Shown here in pieces: positions 15,586 to 23,722 of a stretch of 64,000 bases of DNA. Origin of the DNA: Nocardioides sp. 503. Lineage in GTDB: Bacteria; Actinomycetota; Actinomycetes; Propionibacteriales; Nocardioidaceae. Made by a program: the position numbers and the translations under genes. The DNA is taken from assembly GCF_004522095.1 (NCBI RefSeq), contig NZ_SPUI01000010.1, forward strand, positions 1 to 64,000. Reading direction: 5' to 3'. Each line of letters begins with the position of its first letter. Within the stretch, counting starts at the first letter, position 1. Below the pieces are notes generated by a model. That model made no database searches. It was not told the origin of the DNA and saw only the letters and a list, made by a program, of their open reading frames with translations.

Positions 15586-16992
15586 ATGTCCTCCACGGTC
15601 GAGCGCGCATCGCGCGTCCGTTTCCGTCGAGCCATGTCGTTGATGGTGATGACACTCGTCGTCCCCGGCTCCGCGCAGCTCGTCGCCGGCAACCGCAAGG
15701 TCGGCCAGGTCGCCCTCCGCATCTGGCTGTGCCTGCTCGGCATCGGTGCGGTGACCCTGCTGGCGGTCGTCGTCGACCGCGGCCTGATCTTCTGGATGGG
15801 CTTCAACACCACGCTGCTGCTCTTCGTGCGCCTCGCGCTCATGGCGGCGGCGATCGGCTGGGCTGCCCTGCTCGTGGACGCCTGGCGCCTGGGCCAGCCG
15901 CTCTCCCTGGGGATGAACCACCGCCGCGCCATGGTCGGCGTCAACGGCGTCCTCTGCTTCGGCGTCGCCGGCTCGCTGCTGTTCGCCGCGCACATCGCCG
16001 GCGTCCAGCGCGACCTGATCATCTCGCTGGCCGGCAACGGTCCCGCCGCCTCCGCCCACGACGGGCGCTACAACGTCCTGCTGATGGGCGGTGACTCCGG
16101 CGCCGGGCGCTGGGGCCTGCGCCCCGACTCGATGACCATCGCCTCGATCGACGCGGACACCGGCCGCACCGTGCTCATCGGCCTGCCGCGCAACATGGCG
16201 AACTTCCCGTTCGCCAAGGGCTCGGTCATGCGCGAGCAGTTCCCCGACGGCTTCGACTGCGACGGCTGCTACCTCAACGGCGTCAGCACCTGGGCCCAGG
16301 ACAACCCCGAGCTCTTCGGCGACTCCGACAACCCCGGTGTGGACGCGACCGTCTCGGCCATCGAGGGCATCACCGGGCTGAAGATCAACTACTGGGCGAT
16401 GGTCAACCTCGCCGGCTTCAAGGGCCTCGTCGACGCGGTCGGCGGCGTCACGCTCAACGTCCGCGCGCCGATCCCCGTCGGTGGGCTGGGCGACGACGTC
16501 ACCGGCTACATCGAGCCCGGCGTCCGCAAGCTCGACGGCCACGACACCCTCTGGTACGCCCGGGCCCGCGAGGGCTCCGACGACTACTCGCGCATGGCCC
16601 GCCAGAAGTGCGTCATGAACGCGATGCTCGAGCAGGTCAGCCCGCAGTCGGCGGTCCGCAACTTCGCCGACCTGGCCCAGGCGTCCTCCGACATGCTCTC
16701 GAGCAACGTGCCCTCCTCGGAGTTCGACACCTTCGTCGAGCTCGCCCTCAAGGCCCGCAACGAGAAGATCTCCAGCCTCTCCCTGGTGCCCCCGATGATC
16801 AACACCGGCGACCCCGACATCAGGCTGGTCAAGCGCAAGGTCGCCGAGGCCATCGACAAGGCCGAGGGCAAGACCGTCAAGGCCGCCTCCAAGCCCAAGA
16901 AGAAGCCGGACGCCGTCACCGGCGGCTCCGTCGGCTCCCTCCACGAGGGCTACGCCGCCAACGACGCCGAGGACCTCGGCTCCGCCTGCTGA
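15586..16992 (+). CDS. LCP family protein with four N-terminal membrane helices
   Basis: This 468-residue protein starts with about 150 residues containing three or four hydrophobic helices (for example MSLMVMTLVVPGSAQLVAG and LALMAAAIGWAALLV). An LCP domain follows, with NVLLMGGDSGAGRWGLRPDS, SIDADTGRTVLIGLPRNM and the later TGYIEPG...LDGHDTLWYARAR. It has a Cys pair (CDGCY) within the LCP domain and a basic Lys-rich C-terminus. The ATG at 15586 has GAAAGAGG upstream. It probably transfers cell-wall glycopolymers, as the paralogue at 13719 does. Multi-helix N-termini are known among actinobacterial LCP proteins. Confidence 0.9.
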   Translation: MSSTVERASRVRFRRAMSLMVMTLVVPGSAQLVAGNRKVGQVALRIWLCLLGIGAVTLLAVVVDRGLIFWMGFNTTLLLFVRLALMAAAIGWAALLVDAWRLGQPLSLGMNHRRAMVGVNGVLCFGVAGSLLFAAHIAGVQRDLIISLAGNGPAASAHDGRYNVLLMGGDSGAGRWGLRPDSMTIASIDADTGRTVLIGLPRNMANFPFAKGSVMREQFPDGFDCDGCYLNGVSTWAQDNPELFGDSDNPGVDATVSAIEGITGLKINYWAMVNLAGFKGLVDAVGGVTLNVRAPIPVGGLGDDVTGYIEPGVRKLDGHDTLWYARAREGSDDYSRMARQKCVMNAMLEQVSPQSAVRNFADLAQASSDMLSSNVPSSEFDTFVELALKARNEKISSLSLVPPMINTGDPDIRLVKRKVAEAIDKAEGKTVKAASKPKKKPDAVTGGSVGSLHEGYAANDAEDLGSAC

Positions 16993-17566
16993 GGCCGCCG
17001 GTGGTCGAGCAGCGAGCGCCAGCGAGCGTACGTCGAGACCCCCGCACCTCTGGTCGCCTTCTCGGGGACCCTTCTTCGGCTTGCGCGCCGCTGGTGGTTG
17101 CGGTGTTTGGCAGCTACGGGGACGGATCGGCGGTGCTTGGGCGCCGCTGCCGGCCGCCTGGCCGGTGGTTGAGGAGGAACGAAGTCTCGTCTCGACACCA
17201 CCCTGCGGCCTCCGGTGGTTGAGGTGCGAGCGGAGCGAGCCTCGAAACCACCGCACCTCCGGTCGCCTCCTCGGGGACCCTTCTTCGGCTTGCGGGCCGT
17301 CGTTGGTTGCGGTGTTTGGCAGCTACGGGGACGGGTCGGCGGTGCTTGGGCGCCGCTGCCGGCCTTCGGGTCGCCTCGGTTTCGAGACGGTTGCTGCGCA
17401 ACCTCCTCAACCCACGACGTCGCCCGGTGGTTGAGGAGGGACGAAGTCCCGTCTCGAAACCACCCCCGAAAAAACTTTGAGAAAGTTTCGAGAACCCTTG
17501 TGGATAAGGCCTCCTTAGCCCCACATCAGGGCTTCGACTGTCGGTGGCAAGTGCTTGAGTAGACCC
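16993..17566. repeat. Repeat-rich intergenic island (REP-like palindromes plus direct repeat)
   Basis: This 574-bp gap has no believable gene. It contains five copies of a short element with ends GGTTGAG (or GGTCGAG) and TCGAAACC (or a close variant), each with a different palindromic core. The copies are at 16999-17039, 17164-17202, 17214-17252, 17378-17412 and 17426-17464. It also holds a direct repeat of about 113 bp (17043-17155 and 17252-17364, offset 209 bp). The last copy, 17426-17464, is a 39-bp imperfect palindrome that recurs inverted inside the downstream HNH gene. Confidence 0.75.
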
Positions 17567-18859
17567 ATGAGCAACCCCACCGGACCCGAGGCCAGCCACG
17601 TGCTGGCCCAGGTCCGCGCGGGCCGGACCGATCAGACCAAGGCCGAGCTCCACACCCTCCGCAGTGTTCTGCAGTGGTGCACCCTGCACACCACCGACGA
17701 CGAAGGCGAAGCCTCGTTCGGTGACCACGGCATCCCGCTCGCCGGCGACGGCGCCCCCTGGGTCTCGGAGTTCGCGGTCATGGAGCTCGGCGCCGCGCTC
17801 GGCATGTCCACCGACTCCGCCAAGCGCTACGTCGGCGCCGCCTTGGAGGCCCGCTACCGCCTCCCGCGGGTCTGGGCCCGGGTGGAGGCGATGGAGCTGC
17901 CGTTCTACAAAGCCCGCTGGATCGCCGAGCACACCATGGCCCTGCCCGCAGCCGGCGCCGCCTACGTCGACCGGATGGTCGGGTTCGTCGCGCACAAGGT
18001 CTCCTTCGCCGAGATCGAGCGCCAGATCGCCGCCGCCAAAGCCAGGTTCGACCCCGAAGCCGCCGAGAAGGCCCGCCGCGAAGAGGCCGACTCCCGACGG
18101 CTCGACATCGACAAGGCCCACGTCTCCATCAACGGGACCGTCGAAGTCACCGGGACGCTGGACTACGTCGACGGCCTCGCCCTCGACACCGCCCTGTCCC
18201 ACCGCGCCGCCGAGCTCAAAGCAGCCGGGTCCGAGGAGTCGCTCGACGTAAGACGCTCGATCGCGGCCGGGGACCTGGCCAGGGGGTACGACTCGCTGCC
18301 CTTCCACGACGGTGACGACACTGCCCAGGGTGGTTTCGAGACGGGACTTCGTCCCTCCTCAACCACCGAGGTGGTCGTCCATGTGCATGAGGACCTCGAC
18401 GGGGTCGGGAGGCTCGGCAACACCCGCACCCCGCTGCTCGCGGAGACCATCCGCGAGTGGTGCGGACGCCCCGACACCCGCGTCATCGTCAAACCCGTCC
18501 GCGACCTCGCCGGTCACATCCACGTCGCCGCCTACGAGATCCCCGACCGGCTCCGTGAGCAGGACGAGCTCGTCGACCTCACCTGCGTCTTCCCCTGGTG
18601 CACCAGACCCGCGGTCCGCTGCGACGTCGATCATGCGATCCCGTACGCCGAGGGCGGGCCCACGTGCTCGTGCAACACCGCACCGTTGTGTCGAGGGCAC
18701 CATCGGCTGAAGACCCACGGCCGGTGGGACTACGACGTCCTCGACCGCGGCACCTACCTGTGGCACTCACCCCACGGGCACGCCTACCGCCGCGACCACA
18801 CCGGCACCACCCCGATCGAGACCCCGACCCAGGCGCCCCTGCCGCCTCGACGAACCTGA
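17567..18859 (+). CDS. DUF222/HNH endonuclease-type protein with an in-frame repeat insertion
   Basis: This 430-residue protein has the DUF222 N-terminal helical region (about residues 1-240). Its C-terminal HNH finger runs CVFPWCTRPAVRCDVDHAIPYAEGG, then CSCNTAPLCRGHHRLKTHGRWDY. The His-Asn-His and Cys residues needed for the fold are present. Residues about 255-267 (GGFETGLRPSSTT) are encoded by a 39-bp repeat (18329-18367) identical, inverted, to the copy at 17426-17464. Its length, 13 codons, keeps the frame. The ATG at 17567 is chosen over an in-frame TTG 12 bp upstream. Biological function is unproven, as for the whole family. Confidence 0.85.
   Translation: MSNPTGPEASHVLAQVRAGRTDQTKAELHTLRSVLQWCTLHTTDDEGEASFGDHGIPLAGDGAPWVSEFAVMELGAALGMSTDSAKRYVGAALEARYRLPRVWARVEAMELPFYKARWIAEHTMALPAAGAAYVDRMVGFVAHKVSFAEIERQIAAAKARFDPEAAEKARREEADSRRLDIDKAHVSINGTVEVTGTLDYVDGLALDTALSHRAAELKAAGSEESLDVRRSIAAGDLARGYDSLPFHDGDDTAQGGFETGLRPSSTTEVVVHVHEDLDGVGRLGNTRTPLLAETIREWCGRPDTRVIVKPVRDLAGHIHVAAYEIPDRLREQDELVDLTCVFPWCTRPAVRCDVDHAIPYAEGGPTCSCNTAPLCRGHHRLKTHGRWDYDVLDRGTYLWHSPHGHAYRRDHTGTTPIETPTQAPLPPRRT
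18329..18367 (-). repeat. 39-bp REP-like palindrome inside the HNH coding sequence
   Basis: It is base-for-base the reverse complement of 17426-17464, with ends GGTGGTT and AACCACC. The inner arms are GACGGGAC and GTCCCTC around TTC. It sits between the DUF222 part and the HNH part of the gene and reads through without a stop. Confidence 0.85.
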
Positions 18860-18936
18860 CCGCCCCACACCCCGCCCCGGCGGGGTCATCGGCATGTCCT
18901 GGGGTCGTTCCCGCACGGTGGAGAGCGCAAGACGCC

Positions 18937-18942
18937 TAGCCT
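18937..18942 (+). promoter_or_regulatory. -10 box TAGCCT, leaderless start
   Basis: It lies exactly 7 nt before the ATG at 18950. No Shine-Dalgarno sequence is present. Confidence 0.55.
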
Positions 18943-18949
18943 GACGCCC

Positions 18950-19420
18950 ATGACCCACGTCGAGCAGCCGGCCACCGCCAGGGTGGAGGAGCCGCAGGGC
19001 CGCTGGCTGCCCCTCGAGCGGTGGGGGCGGCTGCTGGTGGCGCTGGCCTGGCTCTCGCTGGTCGTCTCAACCGTGGTCGGACAGCAGGAGTCCCTCCCGC
19101 TGCTCGGGTCCGGGTCCTTCGGCGGCGTGTCGATGTCCCTGTCCGACTGGGAGCCGCCGGCGGAGTACGCCGGCGCCTTCTTCGTCCTCTTCCTCGTCAC
19201 CCTGCTGCTCCTGCTGGCGGGACAGCGACCGACGTGGCGGGCCACACGGTGGGCGTGGTTCTGGGTGCTCGGACTGGGACCGGTGGGGGTGCCGTTGTTC
19301 CTGCTCCTGGGCGGACCGTGCGTCGGCGTGCGACCGGCGCGCCCCGGCGGGGCGAGGCTGACCGGGGGATGGGCGTTCCTGATCGTCGCCGTCGTGTCCT
19401 CGGGGTTCGACCTCATCTGA
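18950..19420 (+). CDS. Hypothetical small membrane protein
   Basis: This 156-residue protein is of no recognised family. It has about three or four hydrophobic segments: WGRLLVALAWLSLVVSTVVG, AGAFFVLFLVTLLLLLAGQ, WAWFWVLGLGPVGVPLFLLL and a C-terminal GWAFLIVAVVSSG. The N-terminus is polar. The ATG is preceded by TAGCCT at 7 nt, so it is probably leaderless. It lies 20 bp ahead of the first galactan glycosyltransferase, which has its own leaderless promoter, so cotranscription is possible but not required. Confidence 0.65.
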   Translation: MTHVEQPATARVEEPQGRWLPLERWGRLLVALAWLSLVVSTVVGQQESLPLLGSGSFGGVSMSLSDWEPPAEYAGAFFVLFLVTLLLLLAGQRPTWRATRWAWFWVLGLGPVGVPLFLLLGGPCVGVRPARPGGARLTGGWAFLIVAVVSSGFDLI

Positions 19421-19427
19421 GGCCCCC

Positions 19428-19433
19428 TAGGGT
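19428..19433 (+). promoter_or_regulatory. -10 box TAGGGT, leaderless start
   Basis: It lies 7 nt before the GTG at 19441, in the 20-bp gap after the hypothetical membrane gene. Confidence 0.55.
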
Positions 19434-19440
19434 GGTCGCC

Positions 19441-20361
19441 GTGACCGAGACCCCCGCCGTGCGCCCGCCCCGCGTCGTGGCGGTGGTGGTGACGTTCAAC
19501 CGGCTGGAGCTGCTGCAGCGCCTCGTGGGTCGCCTTCGCGAGGTCCCGGAGGTGGCCGAGGTCCTGGTGGTCGACAACGCCTCGACCGACAGCACGGGGG
19601 AGTGGCTGGCGGCCCAGCCCGACGTCGTACGGCGCACGCTCACGGAGAACGGCGGCGGGGCCGGCGGCTTCCACGACGGTCTCGCGTGGGCGATGGAGCG
19701 GGGGGCGGACCTCGCCTGGCTGATGGACGACGACGGCCTCCCGGACGACGACTGCCTGCGGCTGCTGCTCGAGCGCACCGACCTGGACTTCTGGGGCCCG
19801 GTGGTGGTCGACGAGGCCCGGCCCGAGCGGTTGGTGTTCCCGATCCGGCTGCCCGGCGGCACCCGGGCGGTGCACGAGATGGACGACGTGCGGTCGGCGG
19901 CCGACGACGGACTCATCCGCGACGTGGTCATCCCGTTCAACGGGGTGCTCGTCACGCGCGAGCTGGTGGAGCGGATCGGGCTCCCGCGGGCGGAGTTCTT
20001 CATCTGGGGCGACGACCACGAGTACCGCCTGCGCGCCGAGCGCGCCGGCGGCCGGATCGCCACCGTGGTGGACGCGCGGGTGCTGCACCCGAGTGTGGGC
20101 GAGCTGGGGACCCGGATGATGTTCGGGCGCACGACCTACAACCACACGCCGAGCGACCTCAAGCACTACTGCATGGCGCGCAACAACACCCTCAACCTGC
20201 GCGACTACCGCGGCTGGCCGCACGTGCTGATGTTCTGGGTCAAGACGATCTGGTTCTACCTGCTCACGCGCCCGCAGCCCGGCCGTGTCGTGATGAGCAC
20301 CCGAGCCGCCGTCGCGGGACTGCGCGGCGACTTCACCGGCCACCGGCGGTACCTGCGATGA
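19441..20361 (+). CDS. GT2 glycosyltransferase, galactofuranosyltransferase-like
   Basis: This 306-residue GT-A enzyme has VVVTFNRLELL near the N-terminus, the nucleotide-sugar region VVDNASTDSTG, the metal-binding DDD in WLMDDDGLPDDD (about residues 97-108) and a WGDDHEY motif (catalytic base region) about two-thirds along. These match the GlfT1/rhamnosyl-galactofuranosyl family that starts arabinogalactan galactan. It overlaps the next GT2 gene by 4 bp (ATGA). The second GT2 and glf, glfT2, wzm and wzt follow within 7 kb, so a role in cell-wall galactan initiation is likely. Acceptor specificity cannot be read from sequence. Confidence 0.85.
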   Translation: MTETPAVRPPRVVAVVVTFNRLELLQRLVGRLREVPEVAEVLVVDNASTDSTGEWLAAQPDVVRRTLTENGGGAGGFHDGLAWAMERGADLAWLMDDDGLPDDDCLRLLLERTDLDFWGPVVVDEARPERLVFPIRLPGGTRAVHEMDDVRSAADDGLIRDVVIPFNGVLVTRELVERIGLPRAEFFIWGDDHEYRLRAERAGGRIATVVDARVLHPSVGELGTRMMFGRTTYNHTPSDLKHYCMARNNTLNLRDYRGWPHVLMFWVKTIWFYLLTRPQPGRVVMSTRAAVAGLRGDFTGHRRYLR

Positions 20362-21278
20362 CCGAGACCGTCGCGGTGGTGGTGGTGACCTACAACCGCG
20401 CGGAGCTCCTCGTCGGCATGCTCGACGGGCTGGCCCGCCTCGAGCGCCGGCCCGACGCGGTGGTCGTGGTGGACAACGCCAGCACCGACGAGACCGCGCA
20501 GGTGCTCGCGGCGCGGACGGACCTGCCGCTGCAGGTCGTGACCAGCGGCGAGAACCTCGGTGGCGCCGGCGGCTTCCACCTGGGGGTGCGCACGGCGGTC
20601 GAGCAGGGCTTCGACCGGGTGTGGCTGATGGACGACGACGTGGTGCCGGCGCCCGACTCCCTGACCGTGCTGATGTCCCACGACGAGGACTGCCTGACCT
20701 CCGTGCGCGAGGACCGTCAGGGCCGGCTCGTGGAGAAGGCGGCCACGCGCTTCGACCTGCGCAACCCCCTGGCCATCAAGCCGAAGACCTCGATGGTCGA
20801 GACCGACTACGGCACCCGCGCGGCGATGCCGCCGCTGGTCGAGGTGGAGAACGTCGCCTTCGAGGGCTTCCTGGTGCGCCGCTCGGTCGTCGAGGAGATC
20901 GGGCTCCCCGACCCGGGGTTCTTCATCTTCTACGACGACGTGGACTTCGCGGTGCGCGCCCGTCGCGCCGGCCGCCGCATCTGGGCGGTCCGCGACGCGG
21001 TGCTCGTGCGGCAGCTCGACTTCGACCAGCAGCACGACCTGGGGGGCTGGAAGGGCTACTACATGTACCGCAACCTCTTCGTCGTCCACTTCCGCTACGG
21101 CGAGAACGTCGCCGTCCGCCTCAAGCCGTGGCTCGTGGCGCTCGTGGTGGTGCTGCTGAGCCCGGTGCGTGGTGGGCGCGCCGAGGCGCGCAACGTGGTG
21201 CGCGCGCTCAAGGACGCCCGGGGGCTGCGACGCCTGTCGCTCAGTGCGAGGCCTGGCCCGGGTCGCGTCCCTGGGTGA
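20358..21278 (+). CDS. GT2 glycosyltransferase, GlfT1-like
   Basis: This 306-residue GT-A enzyme is paralogous to its upstream neighbour: VVVTYNRAELL, VVDNASTDETA, WLMDDDVVPAPDS, and FFIFYDDVDFAVRARRAG as the second acidic motif. The long insertion with RFDLRNPLAIKPKTSM resembles mycobacterial GlfT1 (Rv3782 family), which adds the first galactofuranose residues to the linker lipid. It is coupled to the upstream GT2 by an ATGA overlap. Its last 38 bp overlap the 3' end of the convergent PAP2 gene. GlfT1 assignment is likely but was not tested by alignment. Confidence 0.85.
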   Translation: MTETVAVVVVTYNRAELLVGMLDGLARLERRPDAVVVVDNASTDETAQVLAARTDLPLQVVTSGENLGGAGGFHLGVRTAVEQGFDRVWLMDDDVVPAPDSLTVLMSHDEDCLTSVREDRQGRLVEKAATRFDLRNPLAIKPKTSMVETDYGTRAAMPPLVEVENVAFEGFLVRRSVVEEIGLPDPGFFIFYDDVDFAVRARRAGRRIWAVRDAVLVRQLDFDQQHDLGGWKGYYMYRNLFVVHFRYGENVAVRLKPWLVALVVVLLSPVRGGRAEARNVVRALKDARGLRRLSLSARPGPGRVPG

Positions 21279-22380
21279 GCCCCGACGAGCCCGCCCCGGC
21301 CGCGACGGAGTCCTCGGGGAGCGGGTCACGGCGCAAGCGCGGTCGCAGCCCCACCCGGTTGCCGGTGGCCATGGCCGCCAGCCAGACCGTGAAGGCGCCC
21401 AGGGCGGCGCCGGCGATCGCGTCGACGAAGAAGTGCCAGCCGAGGTAGACGGTCGCGAAGACGGTGAGCACCAGGAAGACCCACGAGGCCACGCGGAGCC
21501 AGCGCGCCAGACCGACGTACTCGACGATCAGGCAGATGGTGAGCATGATGCCGACGTGCAGCGAGGCGAACGCCGCGATCGTCTGGAGCGTGCCGGAGCC
21601 GACCACGTCCCCGACGACCGCGAGCCGGTCGTCCCACATGCTCTCCTGGAGCTTGGAGACGTAGGTCTCGGGGAGCCCGGCGAAGGTCTTGGGGTCGGAG
21701 TAGATCGGGCCGACCGAGGGGAACAGCAGGTAGATCGCCGCACCGAAGGCCCAGTCGAAGGCCACCGCGGTGACGTACCAGGACCCCGCCGCCGTGTGGC
21801 GGGTCCAGACCAGGGCGATCGCGATCGAGACCGGCACCAGGACGATCCAGATGATGTAGACGGCCGAGAAGAGCTGGGCGGCGAAGCCCGTGCCGAGCAG
21901 GTCGTGCAGGACCTTGGCCGGGTCGTGCCCCAGCCAGAGCACCTTGTCGAGGTCGGCCATCTGCGTGTCGTAGACGTTGTCGGTGGCCGAGAACGGCGCG
22001 CCGTCGGCATGGACGAACGGCACGAAGCTCTTGAGGTTGCGGAACGTCGCGTAGCAGAGGTACCAGGCCATGACGCCGCCCAGGGCGAAGCGCCAGTGCG
22101 AGGCGGGCCACCGCTCGCGGGTGATCTCGCGGATGGTCGTCCACAGCGTGCGGGGCGCCCGACGCGCCCGCCAGAGCGCCCGGGGGACGATGTCGAGGGA
22201 GATCGCCCCCAGCACGATGGCGGGGAAGCGGATGTAGCCGGGGATGAGGCTGTCGGGGTCGCGGATCGGCAGGTCCTCGAGCCAGGCGATGAGCACGGTC
22301 GCCGCCGCCATGAGGAGACCCGCCAGCCAGGCGTAGCGGAAGTCCTCGCCGAGGGACCGGGACGTCGTTCGCACCTGCAC
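21241..22380 (-). CDS. PAP2-superfamily membrane phosphatase/transferase
   Basis: This 379-residue polytopic protein has six or more helices. PAP2-type catalytic motifs appear as FASLHVG (the SxxxH class motif 2) and GWHFFVDAIAG (motif 3, with His and Asp). The family includes inositol-phosphoceramide synthase (AUR1)-like and polyprenyl-phosphate phosphatases. The mycobacterial galactan/arabinan locus also carries a PAP2 gene (Rv3807c), so action on decaprenyl-phosphate sugars is plausible. The start is GTG 22380 with minus-strand TAGGCT (22392 to 22387) 6 nt upstream, implying a leaderless mRNA. The 3' end overlaps the convergent GT2 gene by 38 bp. Confidence 0.82.
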   Translation of the reverse strand: MQVRTTSRSLGEDFRYAWLAGLLMAAATVLIAWLEDLPIRDPDSLIPGYIRFPAIVLGAISLDIVPRALWRARRAPRTLWTTIREITRERWPASHWRFALGGVMAWYLCYATFRNLKSFVPFVHADGAPFSATDNVYDTQMADLDKVLWLGHDPAKVLHDLLGTGFAAQLFSAVYIIWIVLVPVSIAIALVWTRHTAAGSWYVTAVAFDWAFGAAIYLLFPSVGPIYSDPKTFAGLPETYVSKLQESMWDDRLAVVGDVVGSGTLQTIAAFASLHVGIMLTICLIVEYVGLARWLRVASWVFLVLTVFATVYLGWHFFVDAIAGAALGAFTVWLAAMATGNRVGLRPRLRRDPLPEDSVAAGAGSSGLTQGRDPGQASH

Positions 22381-22386
22381 GCGGAC

Positions 22387-22392
22387 AGCCTA
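22387..22392 (-). promoter_or_regulatory. -10 box TAGGCT, leaderless start of PAP2 gene
   Basis: It lies 6 nt upstream of the GTG at 22380. The divergent glf gene starts at 22511, leaving a 130-bp shared control region. Confidence 0.5.
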
Positions 22393-22496
22393 GAACCCCG
22401 TTCCCCCAGTTGCCGCATCTTCTCGGCGTGTGACCCGTGCCATGCGCGACGCGCGGCCGAGGGCGCGGGGAGTACGGCTCACGCCCACCGGATCCG

Positions 22497-22502
22497 TAGA
22501 CT
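22497..22502 (+). promoter_or_regulatory. -10 box TAGACT before glf
   Basis: It lies 8 nt before the GTG start of glf, with no Shine-Dalgarno sequence between. A near-leaderless start for the glf-glfT2-wzm-wzt operon is likely. Confidence 0.5.
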
Positions 22503-22510
22503 GACCGATC

Positions 22511-23722
22511 GTGCCCACCCCTGACCCCAGCCCCGACCGGCAGCCCGATCTGGTCGTCGTCGGTTCCGGCTTCTTCGGCCTGACCATCGCGGAGCGCTGC
22601 GCCAGCGAGCTGGGCCTCAAGGTCCTCGTGCTCGAGCGCCGCCACCACCTCGGGGGCAACGCCTACTCCGAGATCGACCCCGAGACCGGCATCGAGGTGC
22701 ACGTCTACGGCACCCACCTGTTCCACACGTCGAACAAGAAGGTGTGGGAGTACGTCAACCGGTTCACCAGCTTCACCGGCTACCAGCACCGCGTGTTCGC
22801 GAAGTACCAGGGGCAGGTCTACTCGTTCCCGATGAACCTCGCGCTCATCAACCAGTTCTTCGGCCGGTCGCACACCCCCGACGAGGCCCGCGCCCTGATC
22901 GCGGAGCAGGCCAGCGAGATCGCGACGGCCGACGCGACCAACCTCGAGGAGAAGGCGGTCTCGCTGATCGGGCGCCCGCTCTACGAGGCGTTCGTGAAGG
23001 GCTACACCGCCAAGCAGTGGCAGACCGACCCCACCGAGCTCTCCGCCGACATCATCACGCGGCTGCCCGTGCGCTACACCTTCGACAACCGCTACTTCAA
23101 CGACGACTTCGAGGGCCTGCCGACCGACGGCTACACCGCCTGGCTGACTCGCATGGCCGAGCACCCCGACATCGAGGTCCGCCTCGAGACCGACTTCCTG
23201 GACCCGGCCAACGGCGTCGCCGAGCAGTTCAAGGGCAAGGTGCCGATCGTCTACACGGGCCCGGTCGACGAGTACTTCGACAACGCCGAGGGCCGCCTCT
23301 CGTGGCGCACCGTCGACCTGGAGTCGGAGACGCTCGACGTGGACGACTTCCAGGGCACCGGGGTCGTCAACTACAACGACCAGGAGGTCCCCTGGACCCG
23401 GATCCTGGAGTTCAAGCACCTGCACCCCGAGCGCACCTACCTGCCGGGCAAGACCATCGTCGTCCACGAGTACAGCCGCTTCGCCGAGGACGACGACGAG
23501 CCGTACTACCCGGTCAACACCGCCGAGGACCGCGCCAAGCTGCTGAAGTACCGCGAGCTGGCCAAGAAGGAGCCGATGGTCCTCTTCGGAGGCCGCCTCG
23601 GCACCTACAAGTACCTTGACATGCACATGGCCATCGGGTCGGCGCTGTCGATGTTCGAGAACAAGCTGAAGCCGCACTTCGCCGACGGTGCGCCGTTGAC
23701 GAGCGGGGGAGTGGACGAGTAG
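22511..23722 (+). CDS. glf: UDP-galactopyranose mutase
   Basis: This 403-residue flavoenzyme interconverts UDP-galactopyranose and UDP-galactofuranose, the donor for galactan. It has the FAD Rossmann motif GSGFFGLTIAERCASE (about residues 18-33), the family signature HHLGGNAYSE, YGTHLFHTSNKKVWEY, FVKGYTAKQW and a C-terminal GRLGTYKYLDMHMAIG. Length and motifs match bacterial Glf throughout. The GTG start follows TAGACT by 8 nt. Its TAG stop abuts the ATG of glfT2 with no gap, the same pairing as mycobacterial Rv3809c-Rv3808c. Confidence 0.97.
   Translation: MPTPDPSPDRQPDLVVVGSGFFGLTIAERCASELGLKVLVLERRHHLGGNAYSEIDPETGIEVHVYGTHLFHTSNKKVWEYVNRFTSFTGYQHRVFAKYQGQVYSFPMNLALINQFFGRSHTPDEARALIAEQASEIATADATNLEEKAVSLIGRPLYEAFVKGYTAKQWQTDPTELSADIITRLPVRYTFDNRYFNDDFEGLPTDGYTAWLTRMAEHPDIEVRLETDFLDPANGVAEQFKGKVPIVYTGPVDEYFDNAEGRLSWRTVDLESETLDVDDFQGTGVVNYNDQEVPWTRILEFKHLHPERTYLPGKTIVVHEYSRFAEDDDEPYYPVNTAEDRAKLLKYRELAKKEPMVLFGGRLGTYKYLDMHMAIGSALSMFENKLKPHFADGAPLTSGGVDE

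Noticed and set aside
16993..17566. CRISPR array in the repeat island
   Set aside because: The repeats differ in core sequence, orientation and spacing, there are no uniform spacers, and no cas gene is present.
17567..18859. HNH gene as an intron or intein homing endonuclease
   Set aside because: The gene is free-standing, with a DUF222 domain and no intron or intein splice features on either side.
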